Positions 7,596 through 16,959 of a DNA stretch of 64,000 nucleotides are shown here, piece after piece; within the stretch, counting starts at the first letter, position 1, and each line of letters begins with the position of its first letter. Made by a program: the position numbers and the translations under genes. The notes under the pieces are model-generated. The model saw only the letters and a list, made by a program, of their open reading frames with translations. It had not been told where the DNA came from and did no database searches. This DNA is from Chryseobacterium daeguense DSM 19388 (GTDB lineage: Bacteria; Bacteroidota; Bacteroidia; Flavobacteriales; Weeksellaceae), in the NCBI RefSeq assembly GCF_000430825.1, contig NZ_AUMT01000008.1, positions 1-64,000 on the forward strand, read 5' to 3'.

Positions 7596-8403
7596 TGCCA
7601 TTCTTTTTTCCCAATCTTACAAAGCTTTCTACGAAATGAAATGGAGAAATAGAAAAGATACCTTAAAAAATCATGAGCTATGTACTCTTATTATCAATGA
7701 AAAAGGGAATTCTTATTTTCAGTCGTATGAAAATTTCAAAAGAGATTCTGCACATACAAAAATTGTTAATGAATATTTTGCAAATAAAGCCGGCGGTTTA
7801 CGGCTGGGTGATGATACCAGCAATGCAAAATTCCGCTCTCTTATTATTAAAAACACATCTCAAAACGATATCACTGTAGAGGAACGCTTTTTTACAAGCA
7901 TTTTCTCTACCCATTACACTACCACGAAACAAAACTGGAAACTTATTAATAAATCAGATAAAATACTAGGGCACAAGGTCAGCATGGCTACTACAGATTT
8001 CGGAGGAAGAAAATGGACCGCCTGGTATACCACAGAAATCCCTATCAATGATGGGCCTTATAAATTCTATGGCCTGCCTGGTCTTATCTTGAAAATAACA
8101 GATTCCGAAAATGAATACAGCTTTGAAATAAAGGGAATTGTAAAGGAAAAAAATGACCTTGAACAAAGAAACTATACGTACGACAAACCTATAAACATAA
8201 CACCAAAACAATGGGATGTTTTCTGGAAAAAATACACGAAGCAGCCTTCTGTAATTTTTGAAAATTTGAATACCGACCAGACCACGTATGTTATTAACGG
8301 ACAGGATGTAAATTCAAAAGAAGTAAAAGATGCCTACAACCGCAGGGAACTGGAATTCTTAAAAATATTTGAAAACCCGATAGAGCTTGCCCCAACATAT
8401 TAA
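7540..8403 (+). CDS. GLPGLI family exported protein
   Basis: 287 residues. A signal peptide (MKKIKFSQRILLLLMLTISA) is followed by a beta-rich protein with the family name motif, here YGLPGLILKI (about residues 173-182). The first codons overlap the end of the HTTM gene by 56 bases, so the start is placed where a good signal peptide begins. GLPGLI proteins are widespread in Bacteroidetes, of unknown function, and often sit beside outer-membrane or peptide-export genes. As the last gene of the run it may handle or bind the peptide product in the periplasm, but that is inference from position alone. A strong bidirectional terminator follows at 8515. Confidence 0.88.
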   Translation: MKKIKFSQRILLLLMLTISAILFSQSYKAFYEMKWRNRKDTLKNHELCTLIINEKGNSYFQSYENFKRDSAHTKIVNEYFANKAGGLRLGDDTSNAKFRSLIIKNTSQNDITVEERFFTSIFSTHYTTTKQNWKLINKSDKILGHKVSMATTDFGGRKWTAWYTTEIPINDGPYKFYGLPGLILKITDSENEYSFEIKGIVKEKNDLEQRNYTYDKPINITPKQWDVFWKKYTKQPSVIFENLNTDQTTYVINGQDVNSKEVKDAYNRRELEFLKIFENPIELAPTY

Positions 8404-8514
8404 ATTTAAACTAATACCTTCCAAATAAATAATTTAATTGCCGGTATTCCTGCAATTAAACTGCAAAGGTTCCTAAATGAACTTTTTACAAAACAAATTC
8501 TCAGTTATTAATCG

Positions 8515-8547
8515 AAAAGAGACTGCACCTTTAGGACAGCCTCTTTT
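8515..8547. terminator. Bidirectional terminator between peptide operon and efflux operon
   Basis: AAAAGAG-CTG and CAG-CTCTTTT form a near-perfect stem with A and T runs at both sides, so it can end transcription of the GLPGLI gene on plus and the efflux operon on minus. Confidence 0.8.
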
Positions 8548-8573
8548 CTTTTTAAAACATTAAGGATTTACAA

Positions 8574-10016
8574 TTACTTCCAGCCTCCGCCTAAGCTCTT
8601 ATAAATATCCACAACTGTACTCAGCTGTTTTTGTTTTGCATCTACCAGTTCCATTTTTGCATCAAGCGCATCTCTTTGGTTCAGAAGAACTTCCAGGTAA
8701 TCTGCCCTTGAATTACGGAAAAGCTGGTTCGCAATATCTATCGATTGTTCCAATGCCTTGGTTTCCTGGGATTTCAATTGATAATACTGGTCTATATTTT
8801 TAATTTTAGACATCATATTGGCAACATCCAGATAAGCATTCAGGATCGTTTTATCATATTCATACAAAGCCTGGATCTGCCTCGCATCTGCCGTCTGGAA
8901 ATTAGCTTTGATTGCACTTTTATTAATCAACGGGCCCGCCAGATCGCCTGCAAGACTGGTAGCAATGGACTCCGGAAGCTTCACAAGATAAGAAGGCTTA
9001 AATGCTTCCAGACCTAATGTGGCAGAAATTTCCAATGTAGGGTAAAACTCTTTTCTTGCTGCCTCCACATCCAGCTTTGCTGATTTTAATTCTAATTCAG
9101 CTTGTTTAATGTCAGGACGGTTCACCAGCAATTGTGACGGAATTCCTGTATAAACCGTTTGCGGAATCGTAGTCATGAAATCTTCCTTCGTTCTCACAAT
9201 CGGCTGTGGATAACGGCCACAAAGCGCATTGATCTGATTTTCCTTTTCTGTAATTTCCTGACGGATGGTATATTCTGTGGCTTTTGATTTTGCCAGTTCA
9301 GCTTCGAATTTTTTTACCGCCAATTCAGTTGCTGCTGCAGCTTCTTTCTGAATTTTTGAAATCTCCAAAGCCCTTTGCTGAAGCTTAATATACTGCTGAA
9401 TAATATCTAATTGATTATCCAAAGCCAGCAATTCATAATAATTATCAGCAACTTCTTCTATTAAATTTGAAAGAACAAAGTTCTTCCCCTCCACTGTCGA
9501 AAGATAGTGAGCAACCGCTGCATCTTTTTCATTTCTAAGCTTTTTCCAGATATCAATTTCCCAATTGGCCATTAGTCCGCCTTCAAAATTTCCCAGCGGA
9601 TCAGGCATTTCTTTTCCAGGTTCAATTTCCGTGGTGGCATCACCGGCTCCTTCGCTGGTGTAGCGTCCCGCTTTTTTTATGCCCGCTCCTACTCCCGCAG
9701 AAACCGTGGGTGTCATTTTTCCTTTTTTAGCTAAAACACCGCTTTTTGCAATTTCAATTTCCTGCAAAGTGATCATTAATTCCTGATTATTCTTTAAAGC
9801 AGTTTCAATTAAAGTTACTAAATTCGGATCTGTAAAAAACTGTCTCCACGGGGTTGTTCCGCTGTTGTTATCGGCATCAGCCTGTTCTTCCTGCTGAAAG
9901 TTCTGAGGGATGTTTTCTTTTACCTCATCTTTTATTACGGTGGCCATCGGCGCCTTACAACCTGCTAAAACAAGCGATAAGGCAATGGCTGCTATATATT
10001 TATTATAAATCTTCAT
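8574..10016 (-). CDS. Outer-membrane efflux lipoprotein, TolC/NodT (OprM) family
   Basis: About 480 residues. The lipobox LAGC lies at the end of a short signal peptide, and the rest is the two-repeat long-helix TolC-type fold, rich in Gln/Lys/Glu coiled-coil stretches. The typical mid-protein sequences QLLVNRPDIKQAELELKSA and RKEFYPTLEISATLGL mark the family. The start at 10016 (MKIYNK) is preferred, although ATG 10025 is also in frame; both overlap the end of the RND pump gene. As the third gene of an adaptor-pump-channel set it forms the exit duct of a tripartite multidrug efflux complex. No regulator is adjacent. Confidence 0.92.
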   Translation of the reverse strand: MKIYNKYIAAIALSLVLAGCKAPMATVIKDEVKENIPQNFQQEEQADADNNSGTTPWRQFFTDPNLVTLIETALKNNQELMITLQEIEIAKSGVLAKKGKMTPTVSAGVGAGIKKAGRYTSEGAGDATTEIEPGKEMPDPLGNFEGGLMANWEIDIWKKLRNEKDAAVAHYLSTVEGKNFVLSNLIEEVADNYYELLALDNQLDIIQQYIKLQQRALEISKIQKEAAAATELAVKKFEAELAKSKATEYTIRQEITEKENQINALCGRYPQPIVRTKEDFMTTIPQTVYTGIPSQLLVNRPDIKQAELELKSAKLDVEAARKEFYPTLEISATLGLEAFKPSYLVKLPESIATSLAGDLAGPLINKSAIKANFQTADARQIQALYEYDKTILNAYLDVANMMSKIKNIDQYYQLKSQETKALEQSIDIANQLFRNSRADYLEVLLNQRDALDAKMELVDAKQKQLSTVVDIYKSLGGGWK

Positions 10017-13000
10017 GTTTGTCATCGTGTTGATACGGTTCTGTTTGTTCTGTTAAAGGGTTTTCCTCTTCATATCTTGCCAATCTGGATTTATCGGCGA
10101 TGGTTCCGAAGATGTAGTACAATCCCGGGATGATCATTAATCCGAAAATAGTTCCTATTAGCATACCCCCTGCTGCGGCTGTACCGATGGTCCGGTTACC
10201 AATTGCACCCGGCCCTGTGGCCATTACCAAGGGAATCAAACCGGCAATAAATGCAAATGACGTCATCAAAATCGGGCGGAAACGGATAGCCGCCCCTTCA
10301 ATGGCTGCCTGAGCCACGGGAATTCCTTCTTCAGCTTTTTTCTGAACAGCAAATTCCACAATCAATACGGCATTTTTACCCAAAAGACCAATCAACATGA
10401 CCATGGCTACCTGAGCATAGATATTGTTTTCCAACCCTAATAATTTCAAGCATAAGAAAGCTCCGAAAATACCCGTCGGCAACGATAAAATTACCGGCAG
10501 CGGAAGAATAAAGCTTTCATACTGTGCAGAAAGAATAAGGTAAACGAATCCTAAACACACCAAGAAAATGAATATCGCCTCATTACCCCGACTTACCTCA
10601 TCTTTGGAAATACCTGCCCAGTCGATCCCAAAACCTCTCGGAAGTGTTTTGTCCGCGACTTCTTTAATGGCTGCAATGGCCTGACCGGAACTGTATCCCG
10701 GAGCCGGAGTACCGCTTACTTCGGCAGAGTTATACATATTATGCCTTGTGATCTCAGACAGACCATACACTTTTTCCAAACGCATAAAATCTGAATACGG
10801 AACCATCTGATCCTTATCGTTTTTCACATATAATTTTAATAAATCTGTCGGAAGCGCACGATATTGCGGCCCAGCCTGAACAATCACTTTATAGGGCCTG
10901 TCGAAACGGATGAAACTCGTCTCATAATTCGAACCGATTAAAGTTGATAAATTATCCATTGCATTTTCAATCGTAACTCCCTTTTGTTCGGCCAAATCAT
11001 TGTCAACCCTCAACATATACTGAGGAAAACTCGCGGAATAGAAGGTAAATGCAGAACCAAGCTCAGGACGTTTTTTCAGTTCCCTTACAAAGTCATTGCT
11101 TACTTTTTCCATTTTCTGATAATCTCCGCTTCCCGCTTTATCCAGCAAACGAAGTTCAAAACCACCTGCAGCACCATAACCCGGAATTGACGGCGGCTGG
11201 AAGAATTCTATATTAGCTCCCGGAATATTTTTAGCTTTTTCTTCAAGCTTTTCGATGATTTCCGCAGCGGATTCTGAACGGTCTTCCCAACTTTTAAGGT
11301 TAATCAAACAAGTACCGGAGTTAGAACCTGTACCTTCTGTTAAGATTTCATATCCTGCCAGTGAAGAGACAGATTGTACGCCATCGATATCTTCAGATTC
11401 TCTTAATAATTCTTTCGCAATCTGGTTCGTTCTTTCCAACGTGGAACCTGGTGGTGTTTGAATAATAGCATAAATCATCCCCTGATCTTCCGAAGGAATA
11501 AATCCTGAAGGCAATGAATTACTTAAGAAAAATGTACAGGCACAGAATGCCAATAATAAAGGAAGTGTAAATGCTTTTTTTGTAACCGTTTTGTTCAGCA
11601 TTTTCTCATATTTCCCAGCTCCTCTTGTGAATAAGCTGTTGAATTTATCCAAAAATATAGTTATCGGAGTCCTTCTCTTGGCTTTTCCGTGGTTGTTTTT
11701 TAAAATTAAAGCACACAAAGCCGGAGTCAGCGTCAAAGCTACAACCCCTGAAAGGATAATCGCAGACGCCATTGTAATAGAGAACTGACGGTAGAAAACT
11801 CCAACCGGCCCGGACATAAACGCAATCGGAATAAATACAGACGCCATTACCAAAGTAATTGCGATAATTGCCCCGCTGATTTCATGCATGGCTTCTTCGG
11901 TTGCCTTTAACGGAGATAGATGTTTCTCTTCCATCTTGGCGTGGACGGCCTCAATAACAACAATCGCATCATCAACGACGACCCCGATCGCCATTACAAG
12001 GGCAAAAAGAGAGATCATATTTAACGTAATTCCAAACGCGGACATAACTGCAAAAGTACCAATCAATGAAACCGGAACCGCAATGGCCGGAATCAGGGTG
12101 GAACGCCAGTCGCCCAGGAAAAGAAATACCACAATTGCCACCAGAATAAAGGCTTCAAATAAAGTATGAATAACCTTTTCGATCGATGCATCCAGGAACC
12201 TGGATACATCATAACTGATATCGTAGTGCATTCCTTTCGGGAAGGTTGTTTTCTGCAATTCTGCCATTAAAGATTTTACGTTTTTGATAACGTCACTTGC
12301 ATTGGAACCATAAGATTGCTTAACGGTGATCGCTGCAGAAGGTTTTCCGTTTAATGTAGAATAAATATCATACATAGAAGAACCGAACTCAATATCTGCA
12401 ACATCTTTTAACCTGATAAATTCTCCGTCCGGCTTAGCCTTAAGAATGATGTTTCCGTAATCTTTTTCATTATTAAAACGACCCGGATATTTTAAAATAT
12501 ATTCAAATGACTGAGATCTTTTTCCTGAACTTTCCCCCGTTTTACCCGGAGATGCTTCCAAACTCTGCTGGTTTAATGCTTCCATTACTTCATCTGCTGA
12601 AATACTGTAAGCTGTTAATCTGTCCGGTTTCAGCCAGATACGCATTGCATATTCTCTCGTTCCCAGGATATCCGCGAAACCAACTCCGCTTACCCTCCTC
12701 AATTCTGACATCACGTTGATATCTGCATAGTTGAACAGGAATTTCTGGTCGGCTTTCGGATCATCACTATACAAATTAATGTACATCAACATATTAGGCT
12801 CTTCACGGGTAATTTTTACTCCTTCACGAACCACCAGCGGCGGAAGTTTGTTTACTACCGAAGATACACGGTTTTGAACGTTTACGGCGGCTACGTTCGG
12901 ATCTGTTCCCAGATCAAAAACCACCTGAATAGATGCTTCCCCGTCGTTTCCGGCATCGGAAGTCATATATTTCATTCCCGGTACACCATTTAAACCTCTT

Positions 13001-13197
13001 TCTAACGGGATAACCACGGATTTAATCAACAATTCGTTGTTGGCACCCGGATATTCTGCAGTGATGTTTACTTTGGGAGGTGAAATGGACGGGAATTGAG
13101 TAATAGGTAGTTTTGCCAGCGACAAAACTCCCATAAATACGATAATCAAAGAGATTACGATTGACAGAACTGGTCTGCGAATAAATTTCTTAAACAT
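10003..13197 (-). CDS. RND multidrug efflux pump, HAE1 (AcrB-like) family
   Basis: 1064 residues, normal for AcrB-type inner-membrane proton/drug antiporters. The start at 13197 (MFKKFIRRPVLSIVISLIIV) is chosen because it begins at the first membrane helix; an upstream extension to 13284 is low-complexity and unsupported. The family start FPSISPPKVNITAEYPGAN, the TM4 proton-relay Asp pair in GVVVDDAIVVIEAVH and the second-half TM helices are all intact. The pump is expected to take up drugs, dyes or bile-salt-like compounds from the periplasm or membrane and pass them to the channel. The substrate cannot be read from sequence. The channel gene overlaps its 3' end, and the adaptor gene precedes it. 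Confidence 0.95.
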   Translation of the reverse strand: MFKKFIRRPVLSIVISLIIVFMGVLSLAKLPITQFPSISPPKVNITAEYPGANNELLIKSVVIPLERGLNGVPGMKYMTSDAGNDGEASIQVVFDLGTDPNVAAVNVQNRVSSVVNKLPPLVVREGVKITREEPNMLMYINLYSDDPKADQKFLFNYADINVMSELRRVSGVGFADILGTREYAMRIWLKPDRLTAYSISADEVMEALNQQSLEASPGKTGESSGKRSQSFEYILKYPGRFNNEKDYGNIILKAKPDGEFIRLKDVADIEFGSSMYDIYSTLNGKPSAAITVKQSYGSNASDVIKNVKSLMAELQKTTFPKGMHYDISYDVSRFLDASIEKVIHTLFEAFILVAIVVFLFLGDWRSTLIPAIAVPVSLIGTFAVMSAFGITLNMISLFALVMAIGVVVDDAIVVIEAVHAKMEEKHLSPLKATEEAMHEISGAIIAITLVMASVFIPIAFMSGPVGVFYRQFSITMASAIILSGVVALTLTPALCALILKNNHGKAKRRTPITIFLDKFNSLFTRGAGKYEKMLNKTVTKKAFTLPLLLAFCACTFFLSNSLPSGFIPSEDQGMIYAIIQTPPGSTLERTNQIAKELLRESEDIDGVQSVSSLAGYEILTEGTGSNSGTCLINLKSWEDRSESAAEIIEKLEEKAKNIPGANIEFFQPPSIPGYGAAGGFELRLLDKAGSGDYQKMEKVSNDFVRELKKRPELGSAFTFYSASFPQYMLRVDNDLAEQKGVTIENAMDNLSTLIGSNYETSFIRFDRPYKVIVQAGPQYRALPTDLLKLYVKNDKDQMVPYSDFMRLEKVYGLSEITRHNMYNSAEVSGTPAPGYSSGQAIAAIKEVADKTLPRGFGIDWAGISKDEVSRGNEAIFIFLVCLGFVYLILSAQYESFILPLPVILSLPTGIFGAFLCLKLLGLENNIYAQVAMVMLIGLLGKNAVLIVEFAVQKKAEEGIPVAQAAIEGAAIRFRPILMTSFAFIAGLIPLVMATGPGAIGNRTIGTAAAGGMLIGTIFGLMIIPGLYYIFGTIADKSRLARYEEENPLTEQTEPYQHDDKHEDL

Positions 13198-13297
13198 AAA
13201 AATAATGATAAATTTATTATTGATGATTGATGAATGATAAATGATGAATATAAATAGCTCATGGGGCCGATTATCACTTATCAATTACCGTATTTTT

Positions 13298-14380
13298 CTA
13301 CTCTGCTTTTAATTTCAATGACTGAAGAACTTTTTTAGGATCTTGGTTTTTTGTCTGAACTTTCTGATCGTCTTTTACCTTCTGCACGCCTTCCAATAAG
13401 ATTTTATCATCCTTTGAAAGCCCTGAGCCTATAACGTAAACATCAGGAAGCTCGTAGGCCACTTTTATATTTTTAGATCTAGCCACACCATCTTTTCCTA
13501 CTACGAAAACATATTTCTGATCCTGAATTTCGTATGTTGCTTTTTGTGGAATGATTAAGGCATTTTTCAGAGGTAAGGTCATTCTTACTTTTCCTGTTTC
13601 GCCGTTTCTTAATAGTTTATCCGGATTCGGAAATTTTGCCCTGAATGCGATATTTCCTGTTTCATTATCAAACTCCCCTTCAATGGTCTGAATCTCTCCT
13701 TTTTGCGGGAAAAGATCGCCATTTGCCATCACCAGAGAAACCTGATTGCTTCCTCGTGAGGCGGCATTCGTCTGGTAAGACAAGTATTCCGGTTCGGAAA
13801 CATTGAAATAAGTGTATACGTCATTGTTATCGGATAAAGATGTAAGTAAATCACCTTCATCGATCAGGCTACCTAATTTTAAAGGAATCCTGTTGATAAT
13901 TCCTGAGAACGGAGCTTTAATATCCGTGAATGAGAGATGAATCTGGGCCAGTTTTGCTTCCGCATTGGCAGCATCCAGCTTAGCTTTCGCCATTAATCTT
14001 TCGTTTTTGGAAACAATGTTGTTGTTTGCCAATGTACTTGCATTTTTCAGCTCAATGGTAGCCTGGGCTACTTCTGCCTGGGCTTTCAGAAGTTCCGCCT
14101 GATAAAGCTTGGGCATAATCCTGAACAAAGTCTGCCCCTGATGCACAAACTGACCTTCATCTACAAAGATTTTCTCAAGAAAACCCTTCTCCTGTGCACG
14201 AACTTCAATGTTCTTTACAGATTGAATCTGAGCTACATATTCTTTGTCGATCACCGTATCCATCATTACAGGAGTGGTTACGGGATAAACTGCAGCTTCT
14301 TCTTTTTCTTCTTTTTTCTTGTTACAGCTGAACAATAAAAGACTGCTTAGCGCAATGCCTGCGACAACTCTTTTCATCAT
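13298..14380 (-). CDS. RND efflux periplasmic adaptor lipoprotein (AcrA/HlyD family)
   Basis: 360 residues. The lipobox LFSC is followed by a Lys/Glu-rich linker, then the lipoyl/hairpin/beta-barrel layout of membrane-fusion proteins. Visible blocks are EKGFLEKIFVDEGQFVHQGQ (half lipoyl), a helical hairpin rich in Ala/Gln/Lys (about 110-150) and APFSGIINRIPLKLGSLID (second half lipoyl). The hairpin is short, as in AcrA-type adaptors with a TolC partner. It is the first gene of the operon; 100 bases separate it from the pump gene. It should bridge pump and channel in the periplasm, anchored to the inner membrane by lipid. Confidence 0.93.
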   Translation of the reverse strand: MMKRVVAGIALSSLLLFSCNKKKEEKEEAAVYPVTTPVMMDTVIDKEYVAQIQSVKNIEVRAQEKGFLEKIFVDEGQFVHQGQTLFRIMPKLYQAELLKAQAEVAQATIELKNASTLANNNIVSKNERLMAKAKLDAANAEAKLAQIHLSFTDIKAPFSGIINRIPLKLGSLIDEGDLLTSLSDNNDVYTYFNVSEPEYLSYQTNAASRGSNQVSLVMANGDLFPQKGEIQTIEGEFDNETGNIAFRAKFPNPDKLLRNGETGKVRMTLPLKNALIIPQKATYEIQDQKYVFVVGKDGVARSKNIKVAYELPDVYVIGSGLSKDDKILLEGVQKVKDDQKVQTKNQDPKKVLQSLKLKAE

Positions 14381-14527
14381 AATTTCTAGAGTTTATATAA
14401 ATCGTTAATGTTTTAAATGAAAATAAAAATGGTAATAAGGATAATTACGAGGTGAAGGTTACCGGCAATCACAACGCAATATCTCCCGCCGAACAGATCG
14501 GCAGAAAATAAATCGAAAAAAGGAATT

Positions 14528-14923
14528 TTAAATTCTGATAGAACGAATCAGAATGAATCTTTTTACAGTAGAAAATTCTGATAAATAGCCGTGGATGGTT
14601 GGCTTTGATTTTTTGAAGCTTTTGAGTCCGAAAACATAAACCAGAGAAAAAACACTTGCAAAAACCGCAATAGCCTCTAGCGTATCAGATAGTTGGAAAT
14701 CATCTTCCGTAAGCTCCAGCGAGTAGGTATTTCCCGCATCATCAGGCGCCTGTCTTACGGTAAGCTTTTCATAGGTCTGGTTTAGCCGGTTGGCTCTTTT
14801 GGGTAAATTGTGAGAAGTGGCGTGGCCGGAATAGTTATTTTGTAAAGTTTTGACATTGATCTTGCTTTCCACTACGAAGAGCAGAAAAAGACTGGTCAAA
14901 AAATAAACTATATAATTTCTCAT
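14528..14923 (-). CDS. Hypothetical membrane protein
   Basis: 131 residues from ATG 14923 (MRNYIVYFLTSLFLLFVV); an upstream ATG is in frame but adds a sequence lacking a clear role. One N-terminal hydrophobic segment and a second one near residues 84-99 (AIAVFASVFSLVYVFGL) bracket an extracytoplasmic loop of about 65 residues, followed by a basic tail. No known family is recognised. It lies upstream of the efflux operon on the same strand, separated by about 150 bases without a clear promoter, and may be independent of it. Confidence 0.6.
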   Translation of the reverse strand: MRNYIVYFLTSLFLLFVVESKINVKTLQNNYSGHATSHNLPKRANRLNQTYEKLTVRQAPDDAGNTYSLELTEDDFQLSDTLEAIAVFASVFSLVYVFGLKSFKKSKPTIHGYLSEFSTVKRFILIRSIRI

Positions 14924-15321
14924 AATTTTCAAGGCACAAATGTAGGCCTTAGTATAAATATATTTCAAAGAAAAATTATGAATTATTGTATATATTAACA
15001 ATATTTAACACTTCTTTAAAATAGCTGAAAAGGTTTTAATATAGCCTTAAGGCAAATTATAATTAAACACACCCTTAATACATATTACTGTTTAACAGTT
15101 AAATACAAAGGATTTCTTTTCAAATAATAATAAAATACCAATGTTCATTTTTATGTTTTTTTCACTTTTCTTTCTAGGTTACTGTACTTTTTAAGTAACG
15201 TTTTTTTAACATTTTATCCATTTAGTTATTTAGAATCATGATAAGGTTTAATTAAAAATTAAATTGAGTTCGCAAATTATTCAATACAATACATAAATAA
15301 CATCGAAAATAGGAATTATTC

Positions 15322-15345
15322 ATAATAATAATAATAATAATAATA
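15322..15345. repeat. Trinucleotide microsatellite (ATA)8
   Basis: Eight perfect copies of ATA lie 30 bases before the promoter element of a surface-protein gene. Repeat-length slippage could alter expression. Confidence 0.85.
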
Positions 15346-15375
15346 GATTTTAATCCAATTATTTATAAAAAATAT

Positions 15376-15383
15376 TATATTTG
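15376..15383 (+). promoter_or_regulatory. TAnnTTTG promoter element for surface protein
   Basis: TATATTTG matches the Bacteroidetes minus-7 element. No clean TTG lies 17-23 bases upstream. Transcription from here gives a leader of about 140 bases. Confidence 0.5.
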
Positions 15384-15531
15384 TAAAAATAAATAACCAT
15401 ACAGTGAATAATTTTGTTTCCGAATATTATTCCAGAAAAGCTCATCTCTTTCCAAGGCCTTGAATATAAGGTCCCCAACACCCTATAATCTGTTAAAAAA
15501 CAAATCCAAATAACTTTAAAAAATTTTTAAC

Positions 15532-16536
15532 ATGAAAAATCAATTTTTACTGATAGGATTAATTCTTACATCAGTTCTTACATTCTCACAAGTAGGTGTT
15601 CATACCTCTAACCCCCAAAATGCTTTCCATGTGGATGGTGGTAAAGACAATCTAACTTCAGGCTTACCATCAGCTGCACAACAGGCCAATGATTTAATTG
15701 TCACAAATACCGGAAGTACAGGTATCGGGACAGCCACACCCAACGCATCTGCCATTTTAGACATTACTTCAACCAGTAAGGGAATTTTAGGACCAAGAAT
15801 TAGTTTAACTTCTGCCACTATGCAGCTTAGCGCAAACCCAAATGCAACAGGTTTGCTTATTTATAATACAGGTCCGGTATTGGCTTCAGGCTATTATTTC
15901 TGGAATGGTACAGAGTGGAGGGTATTCAACACCTCTTCCGGAAACAATAATAATGGCGGAAATATCAATATTGCCAATGTAGATCAGATCGCAGTGATGG
16001 GTCCGCTCACCGCTACCACAGACAATGGAAGAGCCGGATATGCACTTTCTGTTACAACTCCCGATGGAAGATTCTCCGTAAGAACGTTTATTCCTACAGG
16101 AACAGCATTTTCACAAGTAAACCTGCAGATAAGAAATAATACTACTTCTGTTGTGGAGATTATTTCAAACGGTCATTACCTTTGGAGTGGTGCAGGAGGT
16201 TATATGCAAAACCAATTGAGATTGCCTATTGGAGCATGGGCAGGTGATAATGCCACTTCCAGCGCATCTCTCATTGATGCTACAACAGGGGCGAGAATTC
16301 AAACGGCATCTACCAATCCTTATTGGGGAGACCCTGAAACTTATGCGGGGGGAATGCCGGAGCAACGTCTTTATTCATGGACGACCAATGATGGAAACGA
16401 TAAAACATTCTATAAACTGTATTATATGATGGGATCTTCATCTCCTGCGAGTGTTGGCAATGCCACCACCTGTCCTTCAGGAACCTGCAATGCCACAAAA
16501 GCATTCTTCACGATAGACCAAATTAAGGCACCTTAA
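15532..16536 (+). CDS. Secreted surface protein with GIGTATP motif
   Basis: 334 residues. A signal peptide (about 1-19) precedes the opening QVGVHTSNPQNAFHVDGG, shared in form with the 20304-21608 protein. It is followed by TGIGTATPNASAILDITSTS and GILGPRISLTSAT, a block typical of Chryseobacterium exported proteins. The C-terminal half is aromatic and Cys-containing (TTCPSGTCNATKA) and may fold as a disulfide-stabilised beta domain. I see no T9SS sorting tail of type A or B. Function is unknown; an adhesin or surface-layer component is a guess. It lies just before the MliC/META lipoprotein pair and the TPR-HTH regulator, and has a microsatellite by its promoter. Confidence 0.75.
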   Translation: MKNQFLLIGLILTSVLTFSQVGVHTSNPQNAFHVDGGKDNLTSGLPSAAQQANDLIVTNTGSTGIGTATPNASAILDITSTSKGILGPRISLTSATMQLSANPNATGLLIYNTGPVLASGYYFWNGTEWRVFNTSSGNNNNGGNINIANVDQIAVMGPLTATTDNGRAGYALSVTTPDGRFSVRTFIPTGTAFSQVNLQIRNNTTSVVEIISNGHYLWSGAGGYMQNQLRLPIGAWAGDNATSSASLIDATTGARIQTASTNPYWGDPETYAGGMPEQRLYSWTTNDGNDKTFYKLYYMMGSSSPASVGNATTCPSGTCNATKAFFTIDQIKAP

Positions 16537-16959
16537 GATTCTAAAAACACACTATATGGGGGGCCACGGTTCCCCTTTTTTATTTAATTGATATTATTTG
16601 CTAAAAAAAAGAAATCAATATATGTATCATCTATAAATAACAATTTTGATTTATAATATAAAGAGATTTGTCAATAACTATTTTAACACATAAAAATTTA
16701 AAGTACTTTTGCAAAAGAATTTAGAAAAAAATTATTAATAACCTGATAAAAAGTCAATTATAAATTCTCCTAGTATTTATAAAACTGGTATCAGAAGAGT
16801 GTTTCAGGTATTTAAAGACAGTTAAAATTTTAGAAATATTTTTTAGATGTAAATATTTGATTAATTTATACAAAATTAACACAATTAATATAAAAAAATT
16901 TGTAATTTTATAGAATATTAACATTTAATACATGAAACACCTAAAAATCACTTACACTT
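16537..16959. other. Gene-free region with terminator hairpin and long leader
   Basis: 423 bases without a gene. A GGGG...CCCC hairpin with a T-run (16554-16582) ends the surface-protein transcript. A TACTTTTG element at 16704-16711 could start a leader of about 240 bases to the MliC-like gene. The rest is AT-rich with no reading frame worth calling. Confidence 0.5.
16554..16582 (+). terminator. Terminator of surface-protein gene
   Basis: GGGG (16557-16560 region) pairs with CCCC just before TTTTTTA. The stem is short but GC-rich. Confidence 0.55.

Larger units (their letters stand above)
14924..15531. other. Gene-free stretch with AT-rich sequence and surface-protein promoter
   Basis: About 600 AT-rich bases hold no convincing gene. 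They contain the (ATA)8 microsatellite (15322-15345), a TAnnTTTG promoter element (15376-15383) and the roughly 140-base leader of the following surface-protein gene. Confidence 0.6.
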
